Positions 42,960-51,958 are shown, counted from the stretch's first letter. The stretch: 64,000 nt of DNA from Bacteroidales bacterium (GCA_016296345.1 JAEDJL010000004.1:3664-67663), one strand, 5' to 3'. Translations and numbers: made by a program. The notes: generated by a model not told the origin, from the letters alone.

Positions 42960-45863
42960 ATGAGAAGATTGAACGCTTTTTGTTTGATGTTCGTTGCTTT
43001 GTTTTTGGCAACGGCTTGCTTTGCTCAAAAGTATGAGAGTGTGGATAACGACCCTATGGGCGTGAGAATTTATACCCTTTCCAACGGATTAAAGGTCTAT
43101 ATGTCGGTAAACAAGGACGAACCGAGAATACAGACCTATATTGCGGTGAGAGTGGGAAGCAAAAACGATCCTCACGAAACCACGGGGCTTGCTCACTATT
43201 TTGAACACATGATGTTCAAGGGTACGGAGAAGTTTGGAACTACCTCTTGGGAGCAGGAAAAACCATACATGGACAAGATTGAGGATTTGTATGAGGTTTA
43301 CAGGAAGGAAACCGACAAAGACAAACGTGCAATGCTTTACAGGCAGATAGATTCTCTTTCTTATATTGCTTCGGGTTTTGCAATTCCCAACGAATATGCG
43401 ACGATGATGAGCTTCATAGGCTCAAAGGGAACGAACGCTGCAACAAGCAACGATTATACTTTCTACCAAGAGAACATTCCTTCAAACCAATTAGAAAATT
43501 GGGCGAAGATTCAGGCTGACCGCTTTGCAAATCCTGTGTTGAGATTGTTCCATACCGAGCTTGAAACCATCTATGAGGAAAAGAATATGAGCCTTACCAA
43601 CGAGGGACGCAAGGTTCGGGAGCAGATGCTCAAAGCTCTTTTCCCCTCACACCCCTACGGACAACAGACAACCTTGGGAGAGGCTGAGCATCTTCGCAAT
43701 CCGTCTTTGAAAAACATCAAAGCCTTTCACGCAAAGTACTATGTGCCGAACAATTACTGCATTGCAATGAGCGGAGACTTCAATCCCGAAGAAGCAATAA
43801 AGATAATTGAAAAGTATTTCGGCAGTCTGCCTTCAAGAGAGGTCGAACCTCTTTCTTTCCAAAGAGAACCCGAATTGACAAGTGTTCAAAATATTGAGGT
43901 CAAAGGTATAGAAGCTCCATATATTACGATAGCTTACAGAATGTATGCAGGCAATGGTTCAAAGGATATTTTGATTGCCGAGCTTATGGACTGGATTTTC
44001 AGCAATGGTTCGACAGGATTGATTGACAAGAACCTCAATCAGAAAAATCTTGTTTCGAGTGCGTCGAGCAGTCTGTACTCTTTGAACGACTATTCGGTAT
44101 TCTATTTCCGTGCAATCCCCAAGGCAGGGCAGACAATGGAGCAGTTGCAGGCTCTTTTGATAGAACAAATCGAGCTTTTGAAGAAAGGACAATGGGACGA
44201 GAGCATATTGGAGGCTGCGATTGCCAATTTGAGACTGCAACAAATCAAGTCGATGGAAAATAACTCCTCAAGAGCTATGGCAATGGCTATGGCATATCTT
44301 TCAAACAGACAGTGGGCAGATGTGGTCAATGAATTGGAGGTCATGAAAACGATAACCAAAGCCGACATTGTGGACTTTGCCAACAAGGTTTTCAAATCAA
44401 ACAACTATGTAGTCATCAGAAAAACTCAGGGAGAGCCTGAAAAGGTCGAAAAAGTCGAGAAACCACCAATCACACCTATTCAAATCAACCAAAATGCAAC
44501 GTCGCCTTTCTTTGCTCAAATAAAGTCTGCCAAGACCAAAGCGATAGAACCCGTCTTTGTAGATTACTCAAAAGATTTGAAAATCAAGCAGACGGACAAC
44601 GGAAGCGAGGTTTTGTATGTGCAGAACAAAGACAACTCGCGTTATTCTCTCTCTCTTGTATATAAGGTGGGTACTTTGGAGAACAAATACTTGCAACTCT
44701 TGTCGTGGTGCAGCGATTACCTTTACACACCTTTTGTTTCCAAAGAGCAAGTCAAAGAAAAGCTCTTCAATCTTGCCACAAGCATAAGCGTATCTGCCAA
44801 TGCAAGGGAGACAATCGTCAGAATAGAAGGTTTGAGCGAGAACCTGCCGGAGGCAATGGAGCTTTTGGAAGACATACTTGCCAATCCGATGATTTCTTCT
44901 GCCGATATGGAAAACATGAAAGCCGAGTTACTCAAAAAAAGACAAGATGACAAAGCCAAACAATCGGCTTGCTTTGCAAAATTGTCAGAATATGCTTTGT
45001 ACGGAAAGAAGGAAGCGTTTGCCACAATGCTGACCGACAAAGAAATAAACAAACTTACTGCCGACCAATTATGCAATATGATTAAGGACTTGAAGAACTA
45101 TGGTGAGCAGGTGAGATATTACGGAGATATGTCGGTCGATGCTCTTCTTGCTTTTGTGAACAAAAATCACAAAATGGAGGCTCGTCCTTCCAAGGTGGCA
45201 AAAGCCAAGCTCAAAGCCAAGCAAACTATCGGCAAAGACGTGGTTTATTTTGTCAATTACCCTGCAAACCAGTCTTATTGCAGAATGTTCGTTGTCTCAA
45301 ACAAGTATGACGACAAACAGAGAGCCAAGATAAATATGTACAACAAGTACTTCGGAGGAGGAATGAACGCCTTGGTATTCCAAGAAATGAGAGAAAAACG
45401 CTCATTGGCTTATCAGGCATACTCAACCTACAACACAGGATATGACAAGACCGACAGAAATTACAACATTGCACACATAGCAACCCAAAACGACAAAGTG
45501 ATAGATGCCTTAGATGCTTTCAATCTCTTGCTTGACAGTATGCCGGCAATACAATCGAAGTTTGATTTGGCAAAACGCTCTGCCGTCAATTCGATTGCAA
45601 CCAACAGGGTTATCAAACAGTCGGTCATCAATTCGTTTTTGGAAAACAGAAGATACGAACGCCCTGCAAACAGTATGCAACAGTACTACAAAGATTTGCA
45701 AGCCGTAAGTCTTGAAGACATTCAGCAGTTCAGCCGAGAGCAATTCGGAAAAGCTCACAAGGCTTACGTCATTCTCGGCAACAAAGAGCAGATTGACATG
45801 AAAGCATTGGAGAAGTTCGGCAAGGTAAAAGAGCTTACGTTGGAAGAAATCTTCGGTTACTAA
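42960..45863 (+). CDS. M16 family zinc metallopeptidase (two-domain)
   Basis: This 967-residue protein has a signal peptide (MRRLNAFCLMFVALFLATACFAQ). The inverted zinc motif HYFEH is at residues 79-83 (GLAHYFEHMMFKG), with the distal Glu in ELETIYEEKNM (about 206). The second half (from about residue 520) is the inactive partner domain with YFGGGMNALVFQEMREKRSLAYQAYS, the R/Y pair region of M16 peptidases. It would cut oligopeptides in the periplasm, together with the S46 peptidase upstream in the window. Confidence 0.95.
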   Translation: MRRLNAFCLMFVALFLATACFAQKYESVDNDPMGVRIYTLSNGLKVYMSVNKDEPRIQTYIAVRVGSKNDPHETTGLAHYFEHMMFKGTEKFGTTSWEQEKPYMDKIEDLYEVYRKETDKDKRAMLYRQIDSLSYIASGFAIPNEYATMMSFIGSKGTNAATSNDYTFYQENIPSNQLENWAKIQADRFANPVLRLFHTELETIYEEKNMSLTNEGRKVREQMLKALFPSHPYGQQTTLGEAEHLRNPSLKNIKAFHAKYYVPNNYCIAMSGDFNPEEAIKIIEKYFGSLPSREVEPLSFQREPELTSVQNIEVKGIEAPYITIAYRMYAGNGSKDILIAELMDWIFSNGSTGLIDKNLNQKNLVSSASSSLYSLNDYSVFYFRAIPKAGQTMEQLQALLIEQIELLKKGQWDESILEAAIANLRLQQIKSMENNSSRAMAMAMAYLSNRQWADVVNELEVMKTITKADIVDFANKVFKSNNYVVIRKTQGEPEKVEKVEKPPITPIQINQNATSPFFAQIKSAKTKAIEPVFVDYSKDLKIKQTDNGSEVLYVQNKDNSRYSLSLVYKVGTLENKYLQLLSWCSDYLYTPFVSKEQVKEKLFNLATSISVSANARETIVRIEGLSENLPEAMELLEDILANPMISSADMENMKAELLKKRQDDKAKQSACFAKLSEYALYGKKEAFATMLTDKEINKLTADQLCNMIKDLKNYGEQVRYYGDMSVDALLAFVNKNHKMEARPSKVAKAKLKAKQTIGKDVVYFVNYPANQSYCRMFVVSNKYDDKQRAKINMYNKYFGGGMNALVFQEMREKRSLAYQAYSTYNTGYDKTDRNYNIAHIATQNDKVIDALDAFNLLLDSMPAIQSKFDLAKRSAVNSIATNRVIKQSVINSFLENRRYERPANSMQQYYKDLQAVSLEDIQQFSREQFGKAHKAYVILGNKEQIDMKALEKFGKVKELTLEEIFGY

Positions 45864-45880
45864 CCTCAACAGTTCACCTT

Positions 45881-46450
45881 ATGGATTTGAAAGAAGAAAA
45901 GAAAAACTTGCGAAAGCAGATAAGGCAAATCAAAAAGACTTTTCCTCAACAAGAAAAGCTCTCTCAGAGCCGACAAATCTTCTCTTTCGTTGAAAAGAGC
46001 AAGCATTTTGCCTCGGCAAAGGTCGTTCTGCTCTATTGGTCTATGGAAGACGAGGTCTCAACTCACGACTTTATTCTCAAATGGTACAAAGACAAGACGA
46101 TACTTCTTCCTTGCGTTGTGGGCGAAAGCCTTGTTCTTCGCCGCTTTGAGGGTTTGGAGAGCATGAAAGAAGGAGAGCAATTCGGCATACTTGAACCTGT
46201 GGGAGAGATATTTGAAGACTACAAACTGATTGACCTGATGATTATCCCGGGAGTGGCTTTCGATACTTCGCTTCACCGCATGGGACGAGGCAGAGGCTTC
46301 TATGACCGATTGCTTTCGGTGGCTGAGGCTGACAAGATAGGCATCTGCTTCGACTTTCAGTTGGTCGAAAGAGTGCCGGTCGAGGAGTTTGACGTGCCAA
46401 TGAACAATGTGGTAAGTCCGAAAGGCTTTGTGAAAGATGAACAAGAGTAG
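45881..46450 (+). CDS. 5-formyltetrahydrofolate cyclo-ligase
   Basis: This 189-residue protein has the family motifs: KKNLRKQIRQIKK at the N-terminus, VVLLYWSMEDEVSTH, and IIPGVAFDTSLHRMGRGRGFYDRLL, which holds the ATP/substrate loop. It converts 5-formyl-THF to 5,10-methenyl-THF using ATP. It overlaps lnt by 14 bases. Confidence 0.93.
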   Translation: MDLKEEKKNLRKQIRQIKKTFPQQEKLSQSRQIFSFVEKSKHFASAKVVLLYWSMEDEVSTHDFILKWYKDKTILLPCVVGESLVLRRFEGLESMKEGEQFGILEPVGEIFEDYKLIDLMIIPGVAFDTSLHRMGRGRGFYDRLLSVAEADKIGICFDFQLVERVPVEEFDVPMNNVVSPKGFVKDEQE

Positions 46451-48092
46451 ATTGTTTTTGATTTCGCTGCTCGGGGGCGTCCTTTTGTCGCTTGCGTGGT
46501 GGGGATTGCACTTTGCTCCCGTTATGTTGGTGGCTTTTGTTCCTTTTTTGGTGGTTGAAGAATATCTCAGCCGCAATCTGCCCAAGAAGAAGCCGACAAC
46601 GTGGAAGGTTTTCCTCTATTGCTATCTGCCATTCTTGATTTGGAACTTCACAACCACCTATTGGGTAGCCTACTCCACCCCTTTGGCAATCGCACTGCCC
46701 TTTGTGCAGGCGGCACTCATGGCTTTGGTCATGCAACTTGCACACTACTGCAAGCGTTCCTTCGCTCCAAACAAAGAATGGGGCAACATCTTCTTTGCTC
46801 TCTTCTTTTTGGCATTTGAATACCTGCACTTGCATTGGGATATCAACTTTCCGTGGTTAAATCTCGGCAACTCCTTTGCCAAGTATCCTTGTTTGGTGCA
46901 GTGGTACGAATATACGGGAGTTGCAGGCGGCACTTTGTGGATATGGCTCTGCAATATGGCTGTGTTTGAGCTTGTTTGCTGCTTTGTTTTCGAGAGCAAG
47001 AAATCTTTGGGACGACGACACCGCAATATGCACCTTGCTCTTGCGACAACGGTTGTGCTTGTTCCTTGCATAATATCGCTGATACGCTGGTTTTCTTTCA
47101 AAGAAGAAGACAACAAAGCGGTGCAAGTGGTGGTTGTTCAGCCCAACTTAGACCCCTATAGCGACCAATACGACTTTTCTCCACGCCAAGTGTGCGACAG
47201 AGTGATAGAGTTGGCACAACAAAAAGCCGACAGCAATACCGATTACATCGTTTGCCCCGAGAGTTGTCTGCAAGACTACGCTTGGGAACACAACTTGGAA
47301 GGCTCAAAGAGCATTTCGTACCTCAGAGAGTTTGAAAACCAATATCCCAAAGCCGAGATAATTGCAGGAATGTCCTCTCGCCGACTGCTGCCTTACGGAG
47401 TTAAAACAAAGGCTGCAAGAAGTTTTGCCGACAATCCTTATATGTTTTATGAGAGTTGCAACATTGCCATAAAGATTGACCGAGACACCACTGCACCTCA
47501 AAGCAATCTGAGACACAAAAGCGTCTTGACACCGTTTGTAGAGAAGATGCCGTTCAAGAGTGTGCTGGGTTTTTTGGGCGATTTGGCGTTGGACTTGGGC
47601 GGAACGGTGGGAACGCTCGGCAGCGACCCCGAAGCGATTGTCTTTTCCTCACAGGGCAAACCCAAAACAGCCGCCGCAATATGCTATGAGTCCACAGACG
47701 GACAATACATAGGCGAGTTTGTTGCCAAAGGTGCGGAGTTGATTTTCATTATCACCAATGACGGCTGGTGGAAAGACACTCCGGGACACAGACAGCACGC
47801 CGCCTTTGCCTCACTCCGTGCAATAGAGACCAGACGTCCCATTGCCCGAAGTGCAAATACCGGTATATCGTGCTTTGTCTCACCAAGAGGAGAGCAAAGC
47901 GACCGGACAGCCTATTGGCAGCAAGCTGTGATTAAGCAAGAGCTTGTTCCGCAAAAGGCTCTCACCTTTTACGTCAGACATGGCGACTATATATACAGGG
48001 CATCAGCCTTCTTTGCCGTGATGTTCTTCCTTTTGAGCTTTGTCATATCAAAGCTCCGCAAAGCAGACAAGTTGAAAATCCAACCAAAATAA
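46437..48092 (+). CDS. lnt: Apolipoprotein N-acyltransferase
   Basis: This 551-residue protein has about six N-terminal membrane helices and then a nitrilase-like domain from about residue 220 (VQVVVVQPNLDPY). Catalytic Glu is probably in IVCPESCLQDYAWE, and the catalytic Cys in AAICYESTDGQYIGEF, followed by NDGWWKDTPGHRQH. It adds the third acyl chain to lipoproteins in the inner membrane, consistent with the many lipoproteins in this window. The C-terminal helix returns to the membrane. Confidence 0.94.
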   Translation: MNKSRLFLISLLGGVLLSLAWWGLHFAPVMLVAFVPFLVVEEYLSRNLPKKKPTTWKVFLYCYLPFLIWNFTTTYWVAYSTPLAIALPFVQAALMALVMQLAHYCKRSFAPNKEWGNIFFALFFLAFEYLHLHWDINFPWLNLGNSFAKYPCLVQWYEYTGVAGGTLWIWLCNMAVFELVCCFVFESKKSLGRRHRNMHLALATTVVLVPCIISLIRWFSFKEEDNKAVQVVVVQPNLDPYSDQYDFSPRQVCDRVIELAQQKADSNTDYIVCPESCLQDYAWEHNLEGSKSISYLREFENQYPKAEIIAGMSSRRLLPYGVKTKAARSFADNPYMFYESCNIAIKIDRDTTAPQSNLRHKSVLTPFVEKMPFKSVLGFLGDLALDLGGTVGTLGSDPEAIVFSSQGKPKTAAAICYESTDGQYIGEFVAKGAELIFIITNDGWWKDTPGHRQHAAFASLRAIETRRPIARSANTGISCFVSPRGEQSDRTAYWQQAVIKQELVPQKALTFYVRHGDYIYRASAFFAVMFFLLSFVISKLRKADKLKIQPK

Positions 48093-48098
48093 CAAGAT

Positions 48099-49661
48099 AT
48101 GTTTAAGAAAGTACCACACACCTACGTCATTATCTTCATTCTGATTGTTCTTGCGGCGGTTGCAACATGGTTTGTACCCGCAGGAGAGTTTGAAAGGCAG
48201 ACAACGACCACCGATTCGGGCAAAAAGGTCGAACAAATCGTTCCCGGCTCGTTCCAAAAGGTCGAACAAAGCCCTCAAACCTGGCAGATAACTTCCGCAT
48301 TCTTCAAAGGCTTTCAAAAAGCTCCCGGAATAATAGCCTTTCTGCTCATCTTGGGAGGAGCATTCTGGATATTGAACGAAACAAAAGCCATCGACATGGG
48401 CGTTCAGACCTTTTTGAACAAATCTTCTGCCTTGGAAAAGTACCGCATCTTTAAGGCAATAGGCGTAAACAACCTCATCATAATATGTATCATGACAATG
48501 TTCTCCCTTTTCGGGGCTTTGTTCGGCATGAGTGAGGAAACGATAGCCTTTGTCGCCATTTTCGTTCCCCTTGCCGTCTCTATGGGATACGATTCCATTA
48601 CGGGAGTATGCCTTTGTTTCCTTGCAGCCGGCTTAGGCTTCGCAGGCTGCGTTCTCAATCCCTTTACACTCGGCATAGCTCAGGATATAGCCGGAATAAA
48701 AATGTTCTCGGGAATAGAGTATCGCATTATAGTGTGGTTTATCATCACTTCTATCGGCATAGCCTTCGTTTTGTGGTATGCAAACAAGGTCAAACGCAAT
48801 CCGCAAAGCTCCATAATGTACTCGGAAGACGAATATTGGAGACGCAACAAAGAGACAGCAGCAACACTTCAAGCCATACCTGCATCAAAGACCTGCAAGG
48901 CAGCCTATTTTCTTGCCTTGGCTGTACAAGTCGGCTTTTGCGTTTGGACACAGAGCCTCATGCTCATAATTACCACCGTCCTTTTTGCTGCACTCGGCTT
49001 CTTGATGCTCCGAAAGTCCATGCAGATGTTCTCCCTTTCGGTATTGGTGTTCACCATAGTCTATTTGGTTGAGGGAGTTATGGGATTTGACTGGGGATTT
49101 GAGCAGATAGCGGCACTGTTTTTCACAATGGCGATAATAAGCGGCATGGCATTAGGCAAGAATGCAAGCGAAATAGCCAAGCTCTTCATTGCAGGAGCAA
49201 AAGATATGCTTTCGGCAGCCTTGGTTGTGGGCTTGGCATCGGGCATCATAGTCATTTTGGAAGACGGAAAGATAATTGACACCTTCCTTGCCTCGCTTTC
49301 TGCAACCATTTCGGGCAGCGGCAAGGTGGGAGCTTTGACAATAATGTATGCCTTTCAGTCATTGCTCAATGCAATCATCACCTCGGGAACGGCAAAGGCG
49401 GCAATGCTCATGCCTATGTTTGCCGAAATTGCCAATATGTGCGACATATCGCTCCAAGCAGCCGTTACCGCCTTCCACATTGGCGACGGATTTACCAACC
49501 TCATCACACCGACTTCGGGAGTGTTGATAGCCGTGTTGGGACTTGCCAAAATCCCTTACGCCAAGTGGGTTAAATTCTCGTGGAAGTTCATTCTCGCAAT
49601 GGTCGTTCTCGGTTGGGCGTTACTTCTGCCCACACTCTTTTTGTCCCTGCCCGACTTCTGA
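48099..49661 (+). CDS. YfcC family carboxylate/amino acid carrier
   Basis: This 520-residue protein has about 12 helices of the YfcC/AbgT-like (DUF401/C4-dicarboxylate) type: TYVIIFILIVLAAVATWFVPAGEFER at the start and AFLLILGGAFWILNETKAIDMGV. NAIITSGTAKAAMLMPMFAEIAN and GDGFTNLITPTSGVLIAVLGLAKIPYAKW then complete the pattern. Family members are thought to move amino acids or peptides such as arginine/ornithine; substrate is not readable. It follows lnt by 6 bases. Confidence 0.88.
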   Translation: MFKKVPHTYVIIFILIVLAAVATWFVPAGEFERQTTTTDSGKKVEQIVPGSFQKVEQSPQTWQITSAFFKGFQKAPGIIAFLLILGGAFWILNETKAIDMGVQTFLNKSSALEKYRIFKAIGVNNLIIICIMTMFSLFGALFGMSEETIAFVAIFVPLAVSMGYDSITGVCLCFLAAGLGFAGCVLNPFTLGIAQDIAGIKMFSGIEYRIIVWFIITSIGIAFVLWYANKVKRNPQSSIMYSEDEYWRRNKETAATLQAIPASKTCKAAYFLALAVQVGFCVWTQSLMLIITTVLFAALGFLMLRKSMQMFSLSVLVFTIVYLVEGVMGFDWGFEQIAALFFTMAIISGMALGKNASEIAKLFIAGAKDMLSAALVVGLASGIIVILEDGKIIDTFLASLSATISGSGKVGALTIMYAFQSLLNAIITSGTAKAAMLMPMFAEIANMCDISLQAAVTAFHIGDGFTNLITPTSGVLIAVLGLAKIPYAKWVKFSWKFILAMVVLGWALLLPTLFLSLPDF

Positions 49662-49750
49662 TAACAAGACTTCGGCTCGACATCAAGAAAAACAAACAAA
49701 ATAATTTGAATATAGTCGATTGATAATCACAGCTTTGCAATCGACAAAAA

Positions 49751-49832
49751 TAAAACGGCGTTTTGTCAGAATAAAACGCCGTTTTATTGAAATAAATCGC
49801 CGTCTTTTTTCAACAAAACGGCGATTTATTTT
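49751..49832. repeat. Palindromic repeat array D, four units of 21 bases
   Basis: Units start at 49751, 49772, 49793 and 49814, exactly 21 apart. Cores are AAAACGGCGTTTT, AAAACGCCGTTTT, AAATCGCCGTCTT and AAAACGGCGATTT. The right end continues into TTTATTTTTAGCACTCTGCTACAT, a flank that also occurs at 50992-51015. Confidence 0.85.
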
Positions 49833-49842
49833 TAGCACTCTG

Positions 49843-50112
49843 CTACATATAATCTGCAAGAGAAATGATGTTGTCCAAATCAGACTTTACCAAACGTTCA
49901 AACGTCTTTGTCGTAATGTCAGCTTGTATATCATCACAATAAACCATGACAGTAAAAGTGATTTTCAGGTTGTCTATATCTTGCGATACGCAACTTATCC
50001 TGCTTCCTGCAAGTCCGTCAATCGTCTTTTGAAGATGCTGAGCAACATTCTTTCCTTTGCGTTCTCTGCGACTTTGCGAAAGTCTCTGAAAGTTTTGCGA
50101 AAAACTCTTTTG
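49843..50112 (-). pseudogene. Startless minus-strand reading frame, probable gene remnant
   Basis: From 50112 a frame stays open for 89 codons to TAG at 49845-49843. The product has a credible amphipathic composition (NVAQHLQKTIDGLAGSRISC, DIQADITTKTFERLVKSD, LDNIISLADYM). No ATG, GTG or TTG start was found before the late Met in TFTVMVYCDD, and the promoter of RNA copy 1 overlaps the upstream edge. I do not recognise the family. It may be the decayed 3' part of a gene, or chance. Confidence 0.35.
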
Positions 50113-50139
50113 TCAAAAGAAAAACTTTTCCTACCTTTG
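50108..50139 (+). promoter_or_regulatory. Promoter of RNA copy 1 and the AT-rich lipoprotein
   Basis: TTTTG (50108-50112), 19 bases, TACCTTTG (50132-50139). The predicted start near 50147 gives a leader of about 385 bases before the ATG at 50532. Confidence 0.75.
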
Positions 50140-50253
50140 CGGTTGGAAAGCAAAATAAGGCTTTCGAGTATTTAACCCTTAAAAATAGGAGGACTAAAAG
50201 GAGACAAAGAAGAAATATTACAAAGACTTAGTTAAATTTTAACGACATATTAA

Positions 50254-50423
50254 AGCGTTTTTGCTTATACTTGGACGTGTGAAATCTGCAAAATTTCAAT
50301 AAATCTGTCAAGAGGAAAGCTGAAAACGCTCACGAGTAATATCGTGGGCTTTTCTTATTTGACAGATTAGGTAATGCAGAACCTCACACTTCGATAAGAT
50401 AAAAAGTTCCACGACTTTTTTAT
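50254..50423 (+). ncRNA. Structured RNA element, copy 1
   Basis: Six helices can be drawn. P1 AGCGTTTT (50254-50261) with AAAACGCT (50323-50330). P2 TGAAAT (50280-50285) with ATTTCA (50293-50298). P3 CACGA (50331-50335) with TCGTG (50342-50346). P4 CTTAT (50354-50358) with ATAAG (50394-50398). P5 AGGT (50369-50372) with ACCT (50381-50384). P6 AAAAAGT (50401-50407) with ACTTTTT (50414-50420), a terminator-like hairpin. Copy 2 at 51699-51871 keeps every helix with base changes on both arms. It is either a 5' regulatory leader for the lipoprotein gene 109 bases on, or a small RNA. Confidence 0.7.
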
Positions 50424-50531
50424 GCCTTAAAGTCAGGGTTCCTATTCCCTTAAATCAAATCTCAAAAAATTGTATCGCCTTTGGGACTTGGGCAAAGTAA
50501 ATAGATAAAACATTAAATAAAGAAAGAAAAA

Positions 50532-50891
50532 ATGAAAACTAAATTTTTAGCAGCTATTGTAGCTTTTTTATTTGTTTCATGTGGGGGTGGTAGTAGTGAT
50601 TCTTATTATTCGAGTTCGGGATCTTCAAGTAGTACAGGTGGTAGCAATGTTTCGTTTAAGAGTAAATATACGAAAACTAGTAAAAAAGTTAATCTTTATA
50701 ATTATAACTGGAATTGGTATATTGCAGTAGAAAATGTAGATGTTTATACTGATGGTTATAATTATTATATACGAGATTATAATGGAGATTATAGTGAGAT
50801 TTTAAGCATAGATGCTTTTCAATTCGGTTATGAAAGCGGTTTTAGATATTCTGTTTCTTGGGGTGCTAATTTCTATTACCTTAACTTATAA
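50532..50891 (+). CDS. Small AT-rich lipoprotein
   Basis: This 119-residue protein has the signal MKTKFLAAIVAFLFVSC with the lipobox Cys at 17, then a Gly/Ser linker (GGGSSDSYYSSSGSSSSTGG). A Tyr/Asn/Trp-rich domain follows (NLYNYNWNWYIAVENVDVYTDGYNYYI; GFRYSVSWGANFYYLNL). Codon use is far more A/T-rich than its neighbours (many AGT, TAT and AAT codons), a sign of transfer or weak expression constraint. It follows RNA copy 1 and ends at a strong hairpin. No known family was recognised. Confidence 0.75.
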   Translation: MKTKFLAAIVAFLFVSCGGGSSDSYYSSSGSSSSTGGSNVSFKSKYTKTSKKVNLYNYNWNWYIAVENVDVYTDGYNYYIRDYNGDYSEILSIDAFQFGYESGFRYSVSWGANFYYLNL

Positions 50892-50906
50892 TTTATTATA
50901 GTAGAC

Positions 50907-50953
50907 CAAAACGAGCGTTCGACTTGCTTTTGCATTTGCGAACGCTCGTTTTG
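50907..50953. terminator. Long terminator hairpin between convergent small genes
   Basis: CAAAACGAGCGTTCG (50907-50921) pairs perfectly with CGAACGCTCGTTTTG (50939-50953), 15 pairs around a 17-base loop. It lies between the AT-rich lipoprotein and the gene that ends at 51019. Confidence 0.85.
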
Positions 50954-50960
50954 ATATTTG

Positions 50961-51000
50961 CTTTCGTCGTTTCAGTGAATTGGAACGGCGATTTATTTTC
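50961..51000. repeat. Palindromic repeat array E, two degenerate units
   Basis: TTTCGTCGTTTC and GAACGGCGATTT begin about 21 bases apart. The right flank TTTATTTTCATTACTCTGCTACAT (50992-51015) matches the flank of array D in 20 or more positions. Confidence 0.6.
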
Positions 51001-51018
51001 ATTACTCTGCTACATGAC

Positions 51019-51615
51019 TTATAAGCCCGCAGCTATAGCATTCAGAAGCAAGATACCGACTACACTTACTCCCGTTGAAATTCCCCAAGCTGTCCACGAA
51101 GCCTTGTTTCTCTTACTTCTTGCTGTTTCTTTATAGCATTGCATATATTCCGGACTATTTGCCAATCTCTCGTCTTGAACATTTAGCTGAGTTAAAGACA
51201 AATCACTTGTAACAGCAGCTATTGTCGGGATAAGACCAATAAGAGGTGAGCCGAGCAATGTGCAAGCCCAAATGCCACCACGATAAGCCCCTTTGTTTTG
51301 ATAGAACATTTCTGCATCTTGACTGCCTTTGAAACATGATGCGTCTTCGTTTTGTATCGATGTATTCTCATTTGATTTTACGGCAACTTGTTCTTTGGTG
51401 ATTTTTTCCACATCTTCCATGCTGTAAACAAAGATATTGCCGTCGGAAGTTTGGATTTTGATACTTTGATTTGGTATTTGCTCGATTATCACTCCCTTGA
51501 TTACCGAACCATTCTTACAATATACCACGTCCAACATGGTGTTTGTTTGAGCAAAGAGCGAAGAACTCATTGCCACAACTGCCACTACGAGCAAAAATTT
51601 GATAAGTTTTTTCAT
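51019..51615 (-). CDS. Exported protein with a KNGSVIKG-type domain and C-terminal membrane helices
   Basis: The protein has 198 residues from ATG 51615 (MKKLIKFLLVVAVVAMSSSLFAQ, signal peptide). I preferred this to an upstream ATG at 51699, which would put the signal peptide inside. Residues 24-70 (MLDVVYCKNGSVIKGVIIEQIPNQSIKIQTSDGNIFVYSMEDVEKITKE) form a small beta domain common in Bacteroidetes exported proteins of unknown role. Two hydrophobic segments follow (IWACTLLGSPLIGLIPTIAAV; WGISTGVSVVGILLLNAIAAG). RNA copy 2 lies in its leader. Confidence 0.82.
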   Translation of the reverse strand: MKKLIKFLLVVAVVAMSSSLFAQTNTMLDVVYCKNGSVIKGVIIEQIPNQSIKIQTSDGNIFVYSMEDVEKITKEQVAVKSNENTSIQNEDASCFKGSQDAEMFYQNKGAYRGGIWACTLLGSPLIGLIPTIAAVTSDLSLTQLNVQDERLANSPEYMQCYKETARSKRNKASWTAWGISTGVSVVGILLLNAIAAGL

Positions 51616-51698
51616 TCCTATTCTGTTTAATTGTTTTGTGCCGCAGTTCCGACGGCGGTTTGTTTTGATTTTTGGGCTGCTCTGTTGAGAGTTGGGCA

Positions 51699-51871
51699 TA
51701 AAAAAGTCGTGGAACTTTTAATCTTATTTGCCACACAAGGTCCTGAACTACCTAACCACACAAACAAGCAAAAGCCCACGATTTACACCGTGAGCGTTTC
51801 ACTATCGTTGCTTTTGCGTAGTTACAAAAATTGTTCAGGTTTTTGTGTAACAAAGGCAAGATACAAACGCT
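51699..51871 (-). ncRNA. Structured RNA element, copy 2
   Basis: The minus-strand copy of the element at 50254-50423. In plus coordinates the paired arms are P1 865-871 with 793-799, P2 840-846 with 824-830, P3 788-795 with 774-781, P4 761-768 with 723-730, P5 750-753 with 738-741 and P6 714-719 with 702-707 (all +51000). P4 here has eight pairs, and P2 has changed fully in sequence while staying paired. It lies in the leader of the gene starting at 51615, and its promoter is at 51959-51988. Confidence 0.7.
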
Positions 51872-51958
51872 TTATATGTCCGAAAGCATTCTCTGATGCT
51901 TTATTTTATCTTTGTCGTTTTGTCTTCGGTTTTCTCCTTTCTTTATAAAATTCTCCTG

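Larger units (their letters stand above)
49662..50531. other. Accessory intergenic region after yfcC
   Basis: 870 bases without an intact gene. It contains repeat array D (49751-49832), a startless minus-strand frame (49843-50112), a consensus promoter (50108-50139) and structured RNA copy 1 (50254-50423). Confidence 0.7.

Noticed and set aside
49751..49832. Repeat array considered as a CRISPR
   Set aside because: Units are only 21 bases with spacers of about 8, spacers are too short, and no cas genes are in the window.
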